DNA from: Eubacteriales bacterium
GTDB lineage: Bacteria; Bacillota; Clostridia; Christensenellales; UBA1242
Direction: 5' to 3'
Assembly (NCBI GenBank): GCA_018384735.1
Contig: JAHAXB010000016.1
Span: 1 to 64,000, forward strand
DNA length: 64,000 bases
Shown here: positions 25,068-34,986 of the stretch, in pieces
Layout of the letters: the number at the start of each line of letters is the position of its first letter
How positions within the stretch are numbered: position 1 is the stretch's first letter
Translations under genes and position numbers: made by a program
The notes under the pieces: model-generated
Seen by the model: the letters and a program-made list of their open reading frames with translations, nothing else
The model's database searches: none
Told to the model about the DNA's origin: nothing

Positions 25068-27146
25068 TTATTGACAATTACGATTACTACATTTTACTAC
25101 ATCTTTCACTTTTACCAAAGGACTTTTGCATTTTGGGCATAATTCGCCGGTTGGTTCGTCAAACGCCACAAAGTCGCAATTCGGATAACCCGAACAACCA
25201 TAGAAAGTTTTACCCTTCTTGCTACGGCGCTTATAAATATCTTTGCCACATTTCGGGCATTTGCAAACTGGTTTTTCAAATGGCTTAGTCGTTTTACATT
25301 CCGGATAACCACTGCAAGCCAAGAACTTACCAAAACGGCTTTCGCGAATCAACATGACACGACCACAGTTCGGGCAATGTTCATCGCTTTCAACCGGCTT
25401 AATACGATTAGCTGCATTATCGTCCGCGCGCACTGCATCCACCACTTTAATAAACGGTTGATAGAAACCATCAACCACACTGACCCAGTCGATACCGTCG
25501 GACGCAATGTCATCCAATTTATCTTCCATATCCGCGGTAAAGCCCGTATTCATAATTTCAGGGAAATATTGGATTAGCCAGTCTACGACCACACAACCCA
25601 ATTCGGTCGGCTTCAACGCCTTGCCTTCTTTTTCAATATACAAACGGGCAAACAAAGTTGCGACGGTCGGCGTATAAGTTGCGGGACGACCAATACCTTT
25701 TTCTTCCATAGCTTTAACCAAGGTTGCTTCGGTATAACGTGCCGGCGGTTGCGTGAACTTTTGGATAAATTCCAATTTCTTGAAATTCAAATTATCGCCA
25801 ACATTGATTTCCGGCAAGATTGCCGCGCTTTCGCCTGCATCGTCTTCGCCTTCTTTTTCCGGTTCTTCTTTATTATTTTTGCTGGTGCTGCCACCGTAAA
25901 CGGCTAACCAACCATCAAACAACGGCGTACGACCCGTTACACGGAAAGTATATTGATTGGCTTCAATATCAACGCGCACGCTATTAAAGGTCGCTTCAGC
26001 CATTTGCGAAGCAATAAAGCGGTTGTAAATCAAACGGTACAATTTTGCTTCATCCGGTTTGCAGTATTTATCCGCCTCGTCCGGTGTAATATCCAAATGG
26101 GTTGGACGAATGGCTTCGTGGGCATCTTGTGCCGATTTTTTGGTTTTGTAAATATTTGGTGTCGCCGGTACAAAATCCGCGCCATATTTTTGGGTAATAT
26201 ATTCTTTTGCCGTGGCTTGCGCTTCTGCCGAAACACGCACGCTGTCGGTACGGATATAGGTTACCAACGCCGTCATGCCACGTTCGCCCATATGCACACC
26301 TTGGTACAAAGTTTGCGCGGCCGCCGTCGTACGTTTCAAACTTAAGCCTAATTTAGCACCAGCATCTTGTTGCATGGAACTGGTAGTAAAAGGCGCCGGT
26401 GCGTGACGTTTGGTCACAGATTTTTTCACATCTTTGGCAACATATTGCGCGCCATCCAAGTCTTTGACGATTTGTTGCACTTGGGCTTCACTGGCTGGTT
26501 TCAAACGTTTACCATCCGGTCCGTAGTACAACGCCGCACGGAATTTTAACTTATCTTTTTCCAGATGCGCCCAAAAATCCCAATATTCTTCGGGTTTGAA
26601 GTTTTGAATTTCGCGTTCACGCTCCACAACCAATTTCAAAGTTACACTTTGTACACGTCCTGCCGACAAGCCCGATTTAATCTTCTTCGATAAAACTGGC
26701 GACAATTTATAACCAACCAAACGGTCCAAAACACGACGCGCCGTTTGAGCATAAACCAAGTTCATATCAATCGCGCGTGGCTTGGTCAAAGCTTCGTTAA
26801 TCGCGTGTTTTGTAATTTCGTTAAATTCAATCCGTTGTGCCTTGGCTGGGTCAATTCCCAAAATATAGGTCAAATGATAAGCAATCGCTTCCCCTTCACG
26901 GTCCGGGTCGGTTGCAATCAAGACGGCTTCCGCCTTGGCTGCGGCTTCTTTCAAACCTTTTACCACATCCTTTTTATCAGATGAAATGACATATTGCGGT
27001 GCGTAGCCATTTTCCACATCGACCGATAATTCGCGTTTTTTCAAATCACGAAAATGACCACCGGTCGCCATAACCTGATAGCCGTTACCCAAATATTTTT
27101 TAATTGTATCCTTTTTACCGATACCCTCAATAATTACAAGTTTCAT
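25068..27146 (-). CDS. topA: DNA topoisomerase I
   Basis: MKLVIIEGIGK, ATDPDREGEAIAYHL, TYIRTDSVRVS, C-terminal zinc ribbons. Confidence 0.97.
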   Translation of the reverse strand: MKLVIIEGIGKKDTIKKYLGNGYQVMATGGHFRDLKKRELSVDVENGYAPQYVISSDKKDVVKGLKEAAAKAEAVLIATDPDREGEAIAYHLTYILGIDPAKAQRIEFNEITKHAINEALTKPRAIDMNLVYAQTARRVLDRLVGYKLSPVLSKKIKSGLSAGRVQSVTLKLVVEREREIQNFKPEEYWDFWAHLEKDKLKFRAALYYGPDGKRLKPASEAQVQQIVKDLDGAQYVAKDVKKSVTKRHAPAPFTTSSMQQDAGAKLGLSLKRTTAAAQTLYQGVHMGERGMTALVTYIRTDSVRVSAEAQATAKEYITQKYGADFVPATPNIYKTKKSAQDAHEAIRPTHLDITPDEADKYCKPDEAKLYRLIYNRFIASQMAEATFNSVRVDIEANQYTFRVTGRTPLFDGWLAVYGGSTSKNNKEEPEKEGEDDAGESAAILPEINVGDNLNFKKLEFIQKFTQPPARYTEATLVKAMEEKGIGRPATYTPTVATLFARLYIEKEGKALKPTELGCVVVDWLIQYFPEIMNTGFTADMEDKLDDIASDGIDWVSVVDGFYQPFIKVVDAVRADDNAANRIKPVESDEHCPNCGRVMLIRESRFGKFLACSGYPECKTTKPFEKPVCKCPKCGKDIYKRRSKKGKTFYGCSGYPNCDFVAFDEPTGELCPKCKSPLVKVKDVVKCSNRNCQ

Positions 27147-27159
27147 GTGTCTCCTCTAC

Positions 27160-28014
27160 CTACTTAGCGACAAAATAATTGCCAGGCAGTTTCTCTATTA
27201 AACCAATCATTTCCATATTTGTCAAGAGCGTTGATAACTGTGGCACCGCCAGCCCACTTTCCAACACGATGTCGTCAAAGTGCATTTCGTCAGTTTTTAA
27301 GATATTCAGAATGTTTTGTTGTTCCAAAGTAATCTGTTTAGCTGGCACAATTTTTTTACTCTTTTTTCCGCGTCCCGTCAAACTTTTTACCAAATCATCC
27401 GTGCTGGTAATCATCTGCGCCCCGTGGTTAGCAATCAAATCGTTGGTACCTTGGCTAGCATAACAGTTGATATTACCGGGTACCGCGTATACGTCACGGT
27501 TTAGTTCCTGTGCTTTGCGAATAGTAATCAAGGTTCCACTGTGCAAATCGGCCTCAACCGCGATTACAGCCTGTCCTAAGGCTGCTACGATGCGGTTACG
27601 TTGTGGGAATGTAGTTTTGCCGCCCCGAAAATCTGGCGGATATTCCGAAATCAGCAAACCATGAGTGCCAATAAATTCTTGCAGGTCGTGGTTCATCACC
27701 GGATAATAAACGTCAATACCGTTACCAAGTACTGCGATGGTATTTTCTTTAGCGCCTTGGTGTGCAGCGGTATCAATTCCTTCGGCTAATCCCGAAACCA
27801 CCGCAAAGCCCGCCTCCGCGCAACTTGCCGCCAAATCTTTTGCCACCGTTAAACCATAACGGGTACAATCGCGCGTTCCCACAATTGAAACCAAAGGACG
27901 CTTTAATAAATCTAAATTACCTTTCACATATAACTGTTTGGGCGGGTCTTTCAAATCTAACAGCGCCTGCGGATAATCTTGGTCACCCAAATGAATCAAT
28001 TTGATTTCATTCAT
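27160..28014 (-). CDS. dprA: DNA processing protein DprA
   Basis: VSIVGTRDCTRYGL, VVSGLAEGIDTAAHQGA, GTLITIRKAQELNRDVYAVPG. Confidence 0.95.
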   Translation of the reverse strand: MNEIKLIHLGDQDYPQALLDLKDPPKQLYVKGNLDLLKRPLVSIVGTRDCTRYGLTVAKDLAASCAEAGFAVVSGLAEGIDTAAHQGAKENTIAVLGNGIDVYYPVMNHDLQEFIGTHGLLISEYPPDFRGGKTTFPQRNRIVAALGQAVIAVEADLHSGTLITIRKAQELNRDVYAVPGNINCYASQGTNDLIANHGAQMITSTDDLVKSLTGRGKKSKKIVPAKQITLEQQNILNILKTDEMHFDDIVLESGLAVPQLSTLLTNMEMIGLIEKLPGNYFVAK

Positions 28015-29554
28015 TGGCACCTCGGTTATAACGGTCTAAACTGCGGTAAGATATTGCTTCGCTAATGTGTTCGGGCAAAATTTTTTCCGAACCTGCCAAG
28101 TCCGCAATCGTGCGCGCCACCTTCAAAATACGGGTATAAGCACGCGCCGACAGGTTCAAATTTTCAAACGCGGCTTTCAAAATCTTTTCGCTTTCTCCGT
28201 CTAACATACAATACTTTTTCACCATCGCCGCATCCATCGTTGCGTTACAATGAATTTCGGTTCCATTGAAACGCTGATTTTGGATAGCACGTGCCGCAGT
28301 TACCCGTTTACGAATAGTAGCACTGTCCTCGGCTAATTTATCGTTTGTCAAATCATCATAAGTAACTTGGTCGACCTCAATGTGCAAATCAATACGGTCC
28401 AATAATGGTCCGGAAATTTTACCCAGATAATGTTGAATTTTGGATTGTGTACATTTGCAACGCTGAATCCGACTGCCATAGTAACCGCAAGGACACGGGT
28501 TCATACTCGCCACTAAGACAAAAGAAGCCGGATACTCCACCGTAGCCGCCGCGCGCGAAATCATAATGTTGTGATTTTCCAAAGGCTGGCGCAGTAATTC
28601 CAAACAACTGCGGTTATATTCTGGCATCTCGTCCAAAAACAAAACTCCGTTATGCGCCAATGAAATTTCCCCAGGGCGTGCGTATTTTCCCCCACCCGCC
28701 AAAGAAGCACTGGAAGCTGTATGGTGCGGACAACGGAATGGACGTGTCAACACAATCCCATGTTCAGCATCCAACAAGCCGGCACAACTGTGAATTTTGG
28801 TGGTTTCCATACTTTCGGTAAAAGTCATGGGTGGCAAAATTGTTTGGAAGCATTTAGCCAACATGGTTTTACCACTGCCGGGTGGCCCAATTAAAATAAT
28901 ATTATGTCCGCCCGCAGCTGCAATTTCCAAAGCACGTTTAGCGACGAATTGACCGCGCACATATTTCATATCACAAGGATAGACTGCATCAGCTAACAAA
29001 GTATCGAAATTGGCTTTTTGCACTTGCACCAACGGGCCGGGTTCCAACATATCGCCGGTAAAATAACTTACCACGTCGCCCAGACTACGCGCCGTATAAA
29101 CATTAATTCCCGATACGAACGCGGCTTCACGGTAATTATCGGCGGGAATAATCACATTTTTAATTCCGTGTTCAACCGCCGTCAACAAAGCCGGTAAAAC
29201 GCCGTTCACACGACGCAATTCGCCATTCAAGGATAATTCCCCCATGAAAGCCCAATCCGTCATCGGCTTGTTAATTATCTGCGTATTTGCTAAGATACCA
29301 ATCGCGATTGGTAAATCATAATTTGCCCCTTCTTTTTTCGCGGACGCCGGCGCCAAGTTAATCACCACATTTCCCACAGGAAATTTATAGTCCAGATTGA
29401 TAATTGCACTTTTGACGCGCTCCTTACCCTCTTTGACTGCATTATCCGGCAAACCGACCAAAGTATATCCTGGCAAACCTTTGGCAATATCGACCTCAAC
29501 ATCAACGATATAGCCATTCACCCCCGTTATGCCAAAACTTTTTACCGTAATCAT
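28007..29554 (-). CDS. comM: YifB/ComM-family Mg-chelatase-like AAA ATPase
   Basis: VGLPDNAVKEGKERVKSAI, GPPGSGKTMLAKC, FRCPHHTASSASLAGGG, SMNPCPCGYYG. Confidence 0.95.
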   Translation of the reverse strand: MITVKSFGITGVNGYIVDVEVDIAKGLPGYTLVGLPDNAVKEGKERVKSAIINLDYKFPVGNVVINLAPASAKKEGANYDLPIAIGILANTQIINKPMTDWAFMGELSLNGELRRVNGVLPALLTAVEHGIKNVIIPADNYREAAFVSGINVYTARSLGDVVSYFTGDMLEPGPLVQVQKANFDTLLADAVYPCDMKYVRGQFVAKRALEIAAAGGHNIILIGPPGSGKTMLAKCFQTILPPMTFTESMETTKIHSCAGLLDAEHGIVLTRPFRCPHHTASSASLAGGGKYARPGEISLAHNGVLFLDEMPEYNRSCLELLRQPLENHNIMISRAAATVEYPASFVLVASMNPCPCGYYGSRIQRCKCTQSKIQHYLGKISGPLLDRIDLHIEVDQVTYDDLTNDKLAEDSATIRKRVTAARAIQNQRFNGTEIHCNATMDAAMVKKYCMLDGESEKILKAAFENLNLSARAYTRILKVARTIADLAGSEKILPEHISEAISYRSLDRYNRGANE

Positions 29555-29766
29555 GATAATTAAAAAATTACAACAAAGTGGCAGTAAAGTAAACTAAATT
29601 AAATCTTTCGTGTTAGATTTAAGCGGTTTTCCCATGGTTTCGCGATATTCCGTCAATTTTTGACAAAATTTCCATTAGTTTCGACTTTATTCGCGATTGT
29701 CGAATTTAACGGAACTTAATATCTTGAAATCATTACCATAAAAAAATAAAAGGAGAAAAACAAATT

Positions 29767-30411
29767 ATGGAAAACAAAGTTTATCTTTATGGATTGGTGG
29801 TCAGCAACCCGACCCCGTGCGACGATTATTATGGCAGTGATTACTGTAATATTCAAATTTCGGTACGTCGCTTATCGAGCATTATCGACACCATTCCGGT
29901 CACATTGCACCGTGACCTAGTTGAACAATACGACGTTAAATTAGGTGACAATTTGGCAATTTTGGGCGAATTCCGCAGTTACAACAAAATTGAAAACAAC
30001 CGCAGTCGCCTCATGCTAACTGTCTATGTGCATGAAATTACCAATGACATTGACACCACCAACCCCAATATGATTGAGTTGTCTGGTTACATTTGCAAAG
30101 CCCCCGTTTACCGCACAACACCATTCAACCGTGAAATTGCGGACTTGCTGATTGCCTGCAACCGCAGTGGTAACAAGAGCGACTACCTCCCCGCGATTGC
30201 TTGGGGTCGTAACGCCCGTTTCGCCAAAAACATCATGGTGGGCGAACAAATTCACATTTTTGGTCGCATTCAAAGTCGCGAATATCAAAAACGTTTGGAA
30301 AATGGTGATGTGCAAACCCGCACCGCCTACGAAATTTCCATTAACCAAATTGATTGTGAAAACGCCAACGCCCAAAACGGCAACACAAATTTTATCGTAA
30401 ATAATCAATAA
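29767..30411 (+). CDS. SSB-like protein with two tandem OB folds
   Basis: KVYLYGLVVSNP...IQISVRR..DTIPVTL and MIELSGYICKAPVYRTTPFNREIADLLIACNR...AWGRNARFAKNIMVGEQIHIFGRIQSREYQKR; SD AAAGGAG. Confidence 0.8.
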   Translation: MENKVYLYGLVVSNPTPCDDYYGSDYCNIQISVRRLSSIIDTIPVTLHRDLVEQYDVKLGDNLAILGEFRSYNKIENNRSRLMLTVYVHEITNDIDTTNPNMIELSGYICKAPVYRTTPFNREIADLLIACNRSGNKSDYLPAIAWGRNARFAKNIMVGEQIHIFGRIQSREYQKRLENGDVQTRTAYEISINQIDCENANAQNGNTNFIVNNQ

Positions 30412-31417
30412 TTTTACTGGTACCGTCAATCCAAGTTTGTTTTCCGCATTTAGTGATGTAACTTTGACGGTTTTGATAAACCTGCGTCAAAAGTTGTAAC
30501 AATGTTTGCGTAGTTAATGCGGCTTGTGGCAAAACCTCACATACGCCAAGCCCCTGTAAATATTCCGCGTTTTGAATTTGGTCACCGCGACTTTCGGTTT
30601 TAGGCAACGGTACATAAATTGCCGGTTTTTGTAACGCCAACAATTCGGACACGGTACCCGAACCGGAACGCGCCAGCACCACATCTGCCCACGCAAAAGC
30701 ATCCTGTGGGTGTTCGGTATACTCAATTTGTAAATACCCAGCATGTTGACAATCTGGATTTGACTTTCCTTTACCGGTAATGTGTAGCACATTCCACTTA
30801 GCACATAATTCGGTTAAACTCGACCAAATAACTTGGTTAATCGCACTGGCGCCTAAACTGCCACCCATGACCAACAAATTTGGTTTACCGTTATTGGGCA
30901 ACTTAATGCGGTTAGCGTCCCCTTGGTAAATACTTTGGCGAATGATTGCGCCTGTTTGTACCATATTAGGATACTGCTTTTGTAACGGAAAAGTTGTACA
31001 CAGCGTTTGGCACTTCTTCGCGGTCAAACGGTTGGCGAGACCTAACGACATATCGCTTTCGTGCGCTACAACTTTAATACCTAAACTGGCCGCCGCCAAC
31101 ACCACCGGCAACGCCACAAACCCGCCTTTGGAAAATACCACGGCGGGTTTTAATTCGCGTAAAACTTTTTTCGCTTCCCGAATACCACGCCAAAGTTTGA
31201 AGGGAATTAACAAATTCTCAGGTGTCAAAGTCCGGCGCAACTTAACCGTCGTAATTTCCCGATACGGTAAGCCGTTTTGCGTGGCAATCGTTTTTTCTAC
31301 ACCAGCGCCACCCACATAAACAATTTGGTCAAAATGAGCTTTCAAATACGGCAACAAAGCCATCTGTGGCAAGACATGTCCCGCCGTGCCACCACCAGTT
31401 AAAACAATCGTTCGCAT
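30392..31417 (-). CDS. murG: UDP-GlcNAc--undecaprenyl-PP-MurNAc-pentapeptide transferase
   Basis: MRTIVLTGGGTAGHVLPQMAL, VVFSKGGFVALPVVLAA, ARSGSGTVSELLALQKPAIYVPLP. Confidence 0.95.
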   Translation of the reverse strand: MRTIVLTGGGTAGHVLPQMALLPYLKAHFDQIVYVGGAGVEKTIATQNGLPYREITTVKLRRTLTPENLLIPFKLWRGIREAKKVLRELKPAVVFSKGGFVALPVVLAAASLGIKVVAHESDMSLGLANRLTAKKCQTLCTTFPLQKQYPNMVQTGAIIRQSIYQGDANRIKLPNNGKPNLLVMGGSLGASAINQVIWSSLTELCAKWNVLHITGKGKSNPDCQHAGYLQIEYTEHPQDAFAWADVVLARSGSGTVSELLALQKPAIYVPLPKTESRGDQIQNAEYLQGLGVCEVLPQAALTTQTLLQLLTQVYQNRQSYITKCGKQTWIDGTSKIIDYLR

Positions 31418-31435
31418 AACATATTTATATGTTAA

Positions 31436-33823
31436 TTAGCCCAAATCTATCGAACAAACTTTTCCTGCGGTCAATTTTAATGCTTCAATGCCGTTCAAGT
31501 TTTTATTCCAAGCCAACTCTTTATTACGCACTTTATGGAAAGCACTATTGAACAACACCTTAATGGTTACGGTTTTGCTTGGTAAAATCTTCAAACTTAC
31601 TTTGCCTTTATTAGCATCCCAACTTAACGAAACCTTAGCCGCAAAATCCGTTGCCAAGTTTTTAACGCTACCCGTCATCAACGGGTCAATCAAGATTGGT
31701 AAAACTTTCAAGACATTGGCTGAACTTTGCAAGATACAATCCGTAATTGCCGTACCAACGCCCATCGAAACCGCAATATCCAGATTCGGTTTATCATTGG
31801 TGGTCATACCTGAACCACGCCAGTCATTTGACAAGAACAAACCGGACGGCGTCGCCGAACTGTTCACAATTTTTACCAATAAGTTCTTAACTTCGGTTAC
31901 ATCACCAGCATAAGCCAACTGGCAAGCCGCCATAACCAAGTTACGGGTTGGTTGATATGATGCCGCATTACGTACACGCGCTTTAACCGCATTGGCACTA
32001 GCTACAGTCGCCGCAATTTCAGCCTCCGGTGTTGCTCCCTGAATTACCGCCGGACGGTAGGTAATTTGCGGATCTTCATTCATAAAGTTCTTCAACGGGT
32101 ACAAACCATATCCATGCATGACACCCGCATTTTCAATTTTTTCGACAAAGACCGAATTAGTATATTCTTTCAAGCAACCATCACCGTTGACATTTAAGGT
32201 TGGAATTTTGGTCAACATATCTTGCCAGACCGCGATTTCGTCTTTTGCAGTATTTAATACTTTAGCGGCCGCAATCAAATTGTTCAACAAAGTTTGCAAC
32301 GCTAAGAAATCAATCGTGGACGAAGAAGCCAAAGCAAAATTTACCAACGGACGCCCCGCAACCAAGTTACCCGGTGTTGCATTTGGGCTGTAACTCGGGA
32401 TGGTAATGTATTTACCCGATGCATCCAGCTTTAAAAAATCCGAATAAAAATCGAAAACGCCGCGCATGAACGGGAAGATTTTACCTTTCAACGCTTTTTC
32501 ATCGCCTGTGGCTAAATAATATTCATAGAACAAATTGGCTGCCAACGCTGACGAAGCAATAAAGTGCAAAGTTGCTGCATCCACCGCACCAAACGTCGCC
32601 GAATCCATTGCAGTAATTCGCGGCACAAAATAACCACGCATACCGTAAACACGTGCAGCATTCTTTTTCAAATCAGATTCATAATTCAGGTAGAAATCCA
32701 ACAATTTCATTAAACTATCCGGTGTAAAGGATTTCAGCACACCCGAATATAACAACTGTGCGACACCATCCAAAGCCGCCACACCATTGTCGCAGTTATT
32801 ATCGGCACACCACAAGCCCGCCGGAGTCAACAATCCGCCGTCCAAACAAATCGTCAAGTACTTGGCGAAATTCCACATTCTTTCCACCAACTCTGGGGTT
32901 AATTCGTTATTGTTCGTTTTGTCGATGTATTCTTTGAAATCGGCTTCGGTTTTGGCGGTATTCAAATCCAAATTAGTTTCTTCAAAAATCTTTTTGAACG
33001 GTACCGCGTTACGAGTAGCCAGTTTATTGTAATTATCCTTAATCAAGGACAATTCCATTTTAATCTTACTAAATTCGTTGTACGCATCCGCATTCGCAAA
33101 CGGCTTTGCCAAAATCGTTAATTCGTTCACATCTTTCAATGTTACCGCGTTACCGGAAACATTAACCGTTCCGCCAGCCACGATTAAACGCATGACCAAA
33201 CCATAGTCACGGCCATTTTCACTACGTGAGCTGAAATAGAAATAACCGTTTTCGTATTTAACTTGGTTGAACTTACAACCAACATCGCACGGTTGTAATT
33301 GAATGGTAACACGAATTTTACCATTGGTTTTACCCACATGATAAGCAATTACATCGGTCGTTTTGGCGATAGAAAGACGACGCACTGTTTGTTCTTTTTC
33401 ATCGGCATAGAAGCTAACACCCAACTCGCCATTTTTCATATCCGTAATGCGTTCGTAGTTGGTAATCACGCCAGTGTTGTAAAAGTCCAACTTAACCTTT
33501 ATCATAGGTTTTGGCTGTGCGGGCGCCAAGTGACAATTTTTCTTTTGGAAAGATTTTTCCAAAATTTGTTCCGCTTCCAACATTTTGCCGTCCGCAAACT
33601 TCTTGCGCAAAGTCATGAAGTCATCGCTGACATCTTGCAAAACACCATTCTTACCATGATGCACCAACGCGCTATGGTTAATCAAAATTTGTTCATTGGA
33701 GATTGCTCCAAGAATTGCGACCCCCACACGGCCATTACCTAAAATACTGCCGTCCAAAAAGGCGTTTTCCATAAAAGACGCCGGGGTTTTGTTTAATAAA
33801 ATTGTACTGTCATATTTGCTCAT
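31436..33823 (-). CDS. GH95-like (clan GH-L) glycoside hydrolase family protein, divergent, cytoplasmic
   Basis: ENAFLDGSILGNGRVGVAILGAISNEQILINHSALVHHG; long alpha/alpha barrel-like central region; no signal peptide. Confidence 0.7.
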   Translation of the reverse strand: MSKYDSTILLNKTPASFMENAFLDGSILGNGRVGVAILGAISNEQILINHSALVHHGKNGVLQDVSDDFMTLRKKFADGKMLEAEQILEKSFQKKNCHLAPAQPKPMIKVKLDFYNTGVITNYERITDMKNGELGVSFYADEKEQTVRRLSIAKTTDVIAYHVGKTNGKIRVTIQLQPCDVGCKFNQVKYENGYFYFSSRSENGRDYGLVMRLIVAGGTVNVSGNAVTLKDVNELTILAKPFANADAYNEFSKIKMELSLIKDNYNKLATRNAVPFKKIFEETNLDLNTAKTEADFKEYIDKTNNNELTPELVERMWNFAKYLTICLDGGLLTPAGLWCADNNCDNGVAALDGVAQLLYSGVLKSFTPDSLMKLLDFYLNYESDLKKNAARVYGMRGYFVPRITAMDSATFGAVDAATLHFIASSALAANLFYEYYLATGDEKALKGKIFPFMRGVFDFYSDFLKLDASGKYITIPSYSPNATPGNLVAGRPLVNFALASSSTIDFLALQTLLNNLIAAAKVLNTAKDEIAVWQDMLTKIPTLNVNGDGCLKEYTNSVFVEKIENAGVMHGYGLYPLKNFMNEDPQITYRPAVIQGATPEAEIAATVASANAVKARVRNAASYQPTRNLVMAACQLAYAGDVTEVKNLLVKIVNSSATPSGLFLSNDWRGSGMTTNDKPNLDIAVSMGVGTAITDCILQSSANVLKVLPILIDPLMTGSVKNLATDFAAKVSLSWDANKGKVSLKILPSKTVTIKVLFNSAFHKVRNKELAWNKNLNGIEALKLTAGKVCSIDLG

Positions 33824-33853
33824 AATACAAAGTAAATTGTACCATGAGATGAA

Positions 33854-34897
33854 TTAAATTTCAACCACTAATTGACGATTTTTTACTAATATTTCACTGT
33901 CAAAACGCGTAACTAATTGTCGTTTTTTTTGCTCACGGGTCAACGCGTCTTGCACCATGTTATCAATTACGACACCGTACGGGATACCGGCTTTTAACCA
34001 CAGATGGTACGCCATGAAACCCGGCACCGTATTGATTTCGTTTAAAAAGATTTTTTCGCCTTGCACCATAAAATCTACCCGCACTACGCCACTGGCTTGC
34101 AACAGTTGGTACGCTTGCACTGCCAAGTCCTTAATCGACTTTTCAATCTTGGCTAAAAAATCATCATCTGGTGTGCGTCCGCTTTTCTTGACAAAACCGC
34201 TGTCCGCATTAAAATATTTTTCGGCAAACGAAAAGAATTTTTCTCCGCCAACAACCTCCAAACCCGAGGTAACCACCTTCCCGTTTTCACGCATGACAGC
34301 CACATTCACTTCCCGCATTTCCGCCAAATACTCTTCCACGATTACGCGCTGGTCCAAACCGAACGCCGTTGCCAAAGCGGTTTTTAATTCCGCTTGATTA
34401 TGCACCACCGTAATTCCAATCGAACTACCTTGCATTTCTGGTTTCACAACCACAGGCAACGGTAATGTAACTTGCTTGCTGTCATTCGTGGTCAAAACTT
34501 GAAAGCGCGGTTGCGCAAAACCAGATGCAGTTAAAATTTGTCGTGTTGCAATCTTACTTTGTTGTAACCATGCCGAAGTCGAATCACAACTGGTCACTGG
34601 TAAATTTTTCATGCGTAAAGCCGCCGCCAAAGTTCCATCTTCGCCCGCCCCGCCGTGACAACAATTTACCACACAATCTAATTTCCGCCAGTTATGATAC
34701 GGTCGCGCCTTGGCCGCCTTGCCAGTAATGTAATCATCAATTTTGCGACTGCCGACCACTGCGCGATTGTCATGGGTTAAATAAATCAAATGCACTTGAT
34801 AATCTTCGGTCACGTGCTTAGCCAAATGTAAACCGGTCAAAATTGAGATATCGTGTTCCGTACTTTTTCCGCCGTAGATGACACCAATTTTTAACAT
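33854..34897 (-). CDS. ddl: D-alanine--D-alanine ligase
   Basis: MLKIGVIYGGKSTEHDISILTG, VVKPEMQGSSIGITVV, RVDFMVQGEKIFLNEINTVPGFM. Confidence 0.93.
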   Translation of the reverse strand: MLKIGVIYGGKSTEHDISILTGLHLAKHVTEDYQVHLIYLTHDNRAVVGSRKIDDYITGKAAKARPYHNWRKLDCVVNCCHGGAGEDGTLAAALRMKNLPVTSCDSTSAWLQQSKIATRQILTASGFAQPRFQVLTTNDSKQVTLPLPVVVKPEMQGSSIGITVVHNQAELKTALATAFGLDQRVIVEEYLAEMREVNVAVMRENGKVVTSGLEVVGGEKFFSFAEKYFNADSGFVKKSGRTPDDDFLAKIEKSIKDLAVQAYQLLQASGVVRVDFMVQGEKIFLNEINTVPGFMAYHLWLKAGIPYGVVIDNMVQDALTREQKKRQLVTRFDSEILVKNRQLVVEI

Positions 34898-34914
34898 AAC
34901 TACATATATGCAAA

Positions 34915-34931
34915 ATGACAAAATTTGTCAT
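34915..34931. promoter_or_regulatory. perfect 17-nt palindrome in ddl/PFOR divergent region
   Basis: ATGACAAAATTTGTCAT. Confidence 0.5.
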
Positions 34932-34950
34932 CATTAGTGGTGGCATTTTT

Positions 34951-34979
34951 TTGACCAAATTTTTCAAGCGTGATAGAAT
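34951..34979 (+). promoter_or_regulatory. promoter of PFOR gene
   Basis: TTGACC-17-TAGAAT-7-ATG; no SD. Confidence 0.65.
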
Positions 34980-34986
34980 TATTTTT

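Noticed and set aside
25953-26345. 130-aa plus-strand ORF inside topA
   Set aside because: Fully antisense to a well-conserved topA; no independent evidence.
29636-29710. Repeated TTCGCGAT and GTCAAtttTTGAC motifs upstream of the SSB-like gene as an SOS/LexA box
   Set aside because: Does not match the Gram-positive LexA consensus (CGAAC-N4-GTTCG); could be chance in AT-rich DNA.
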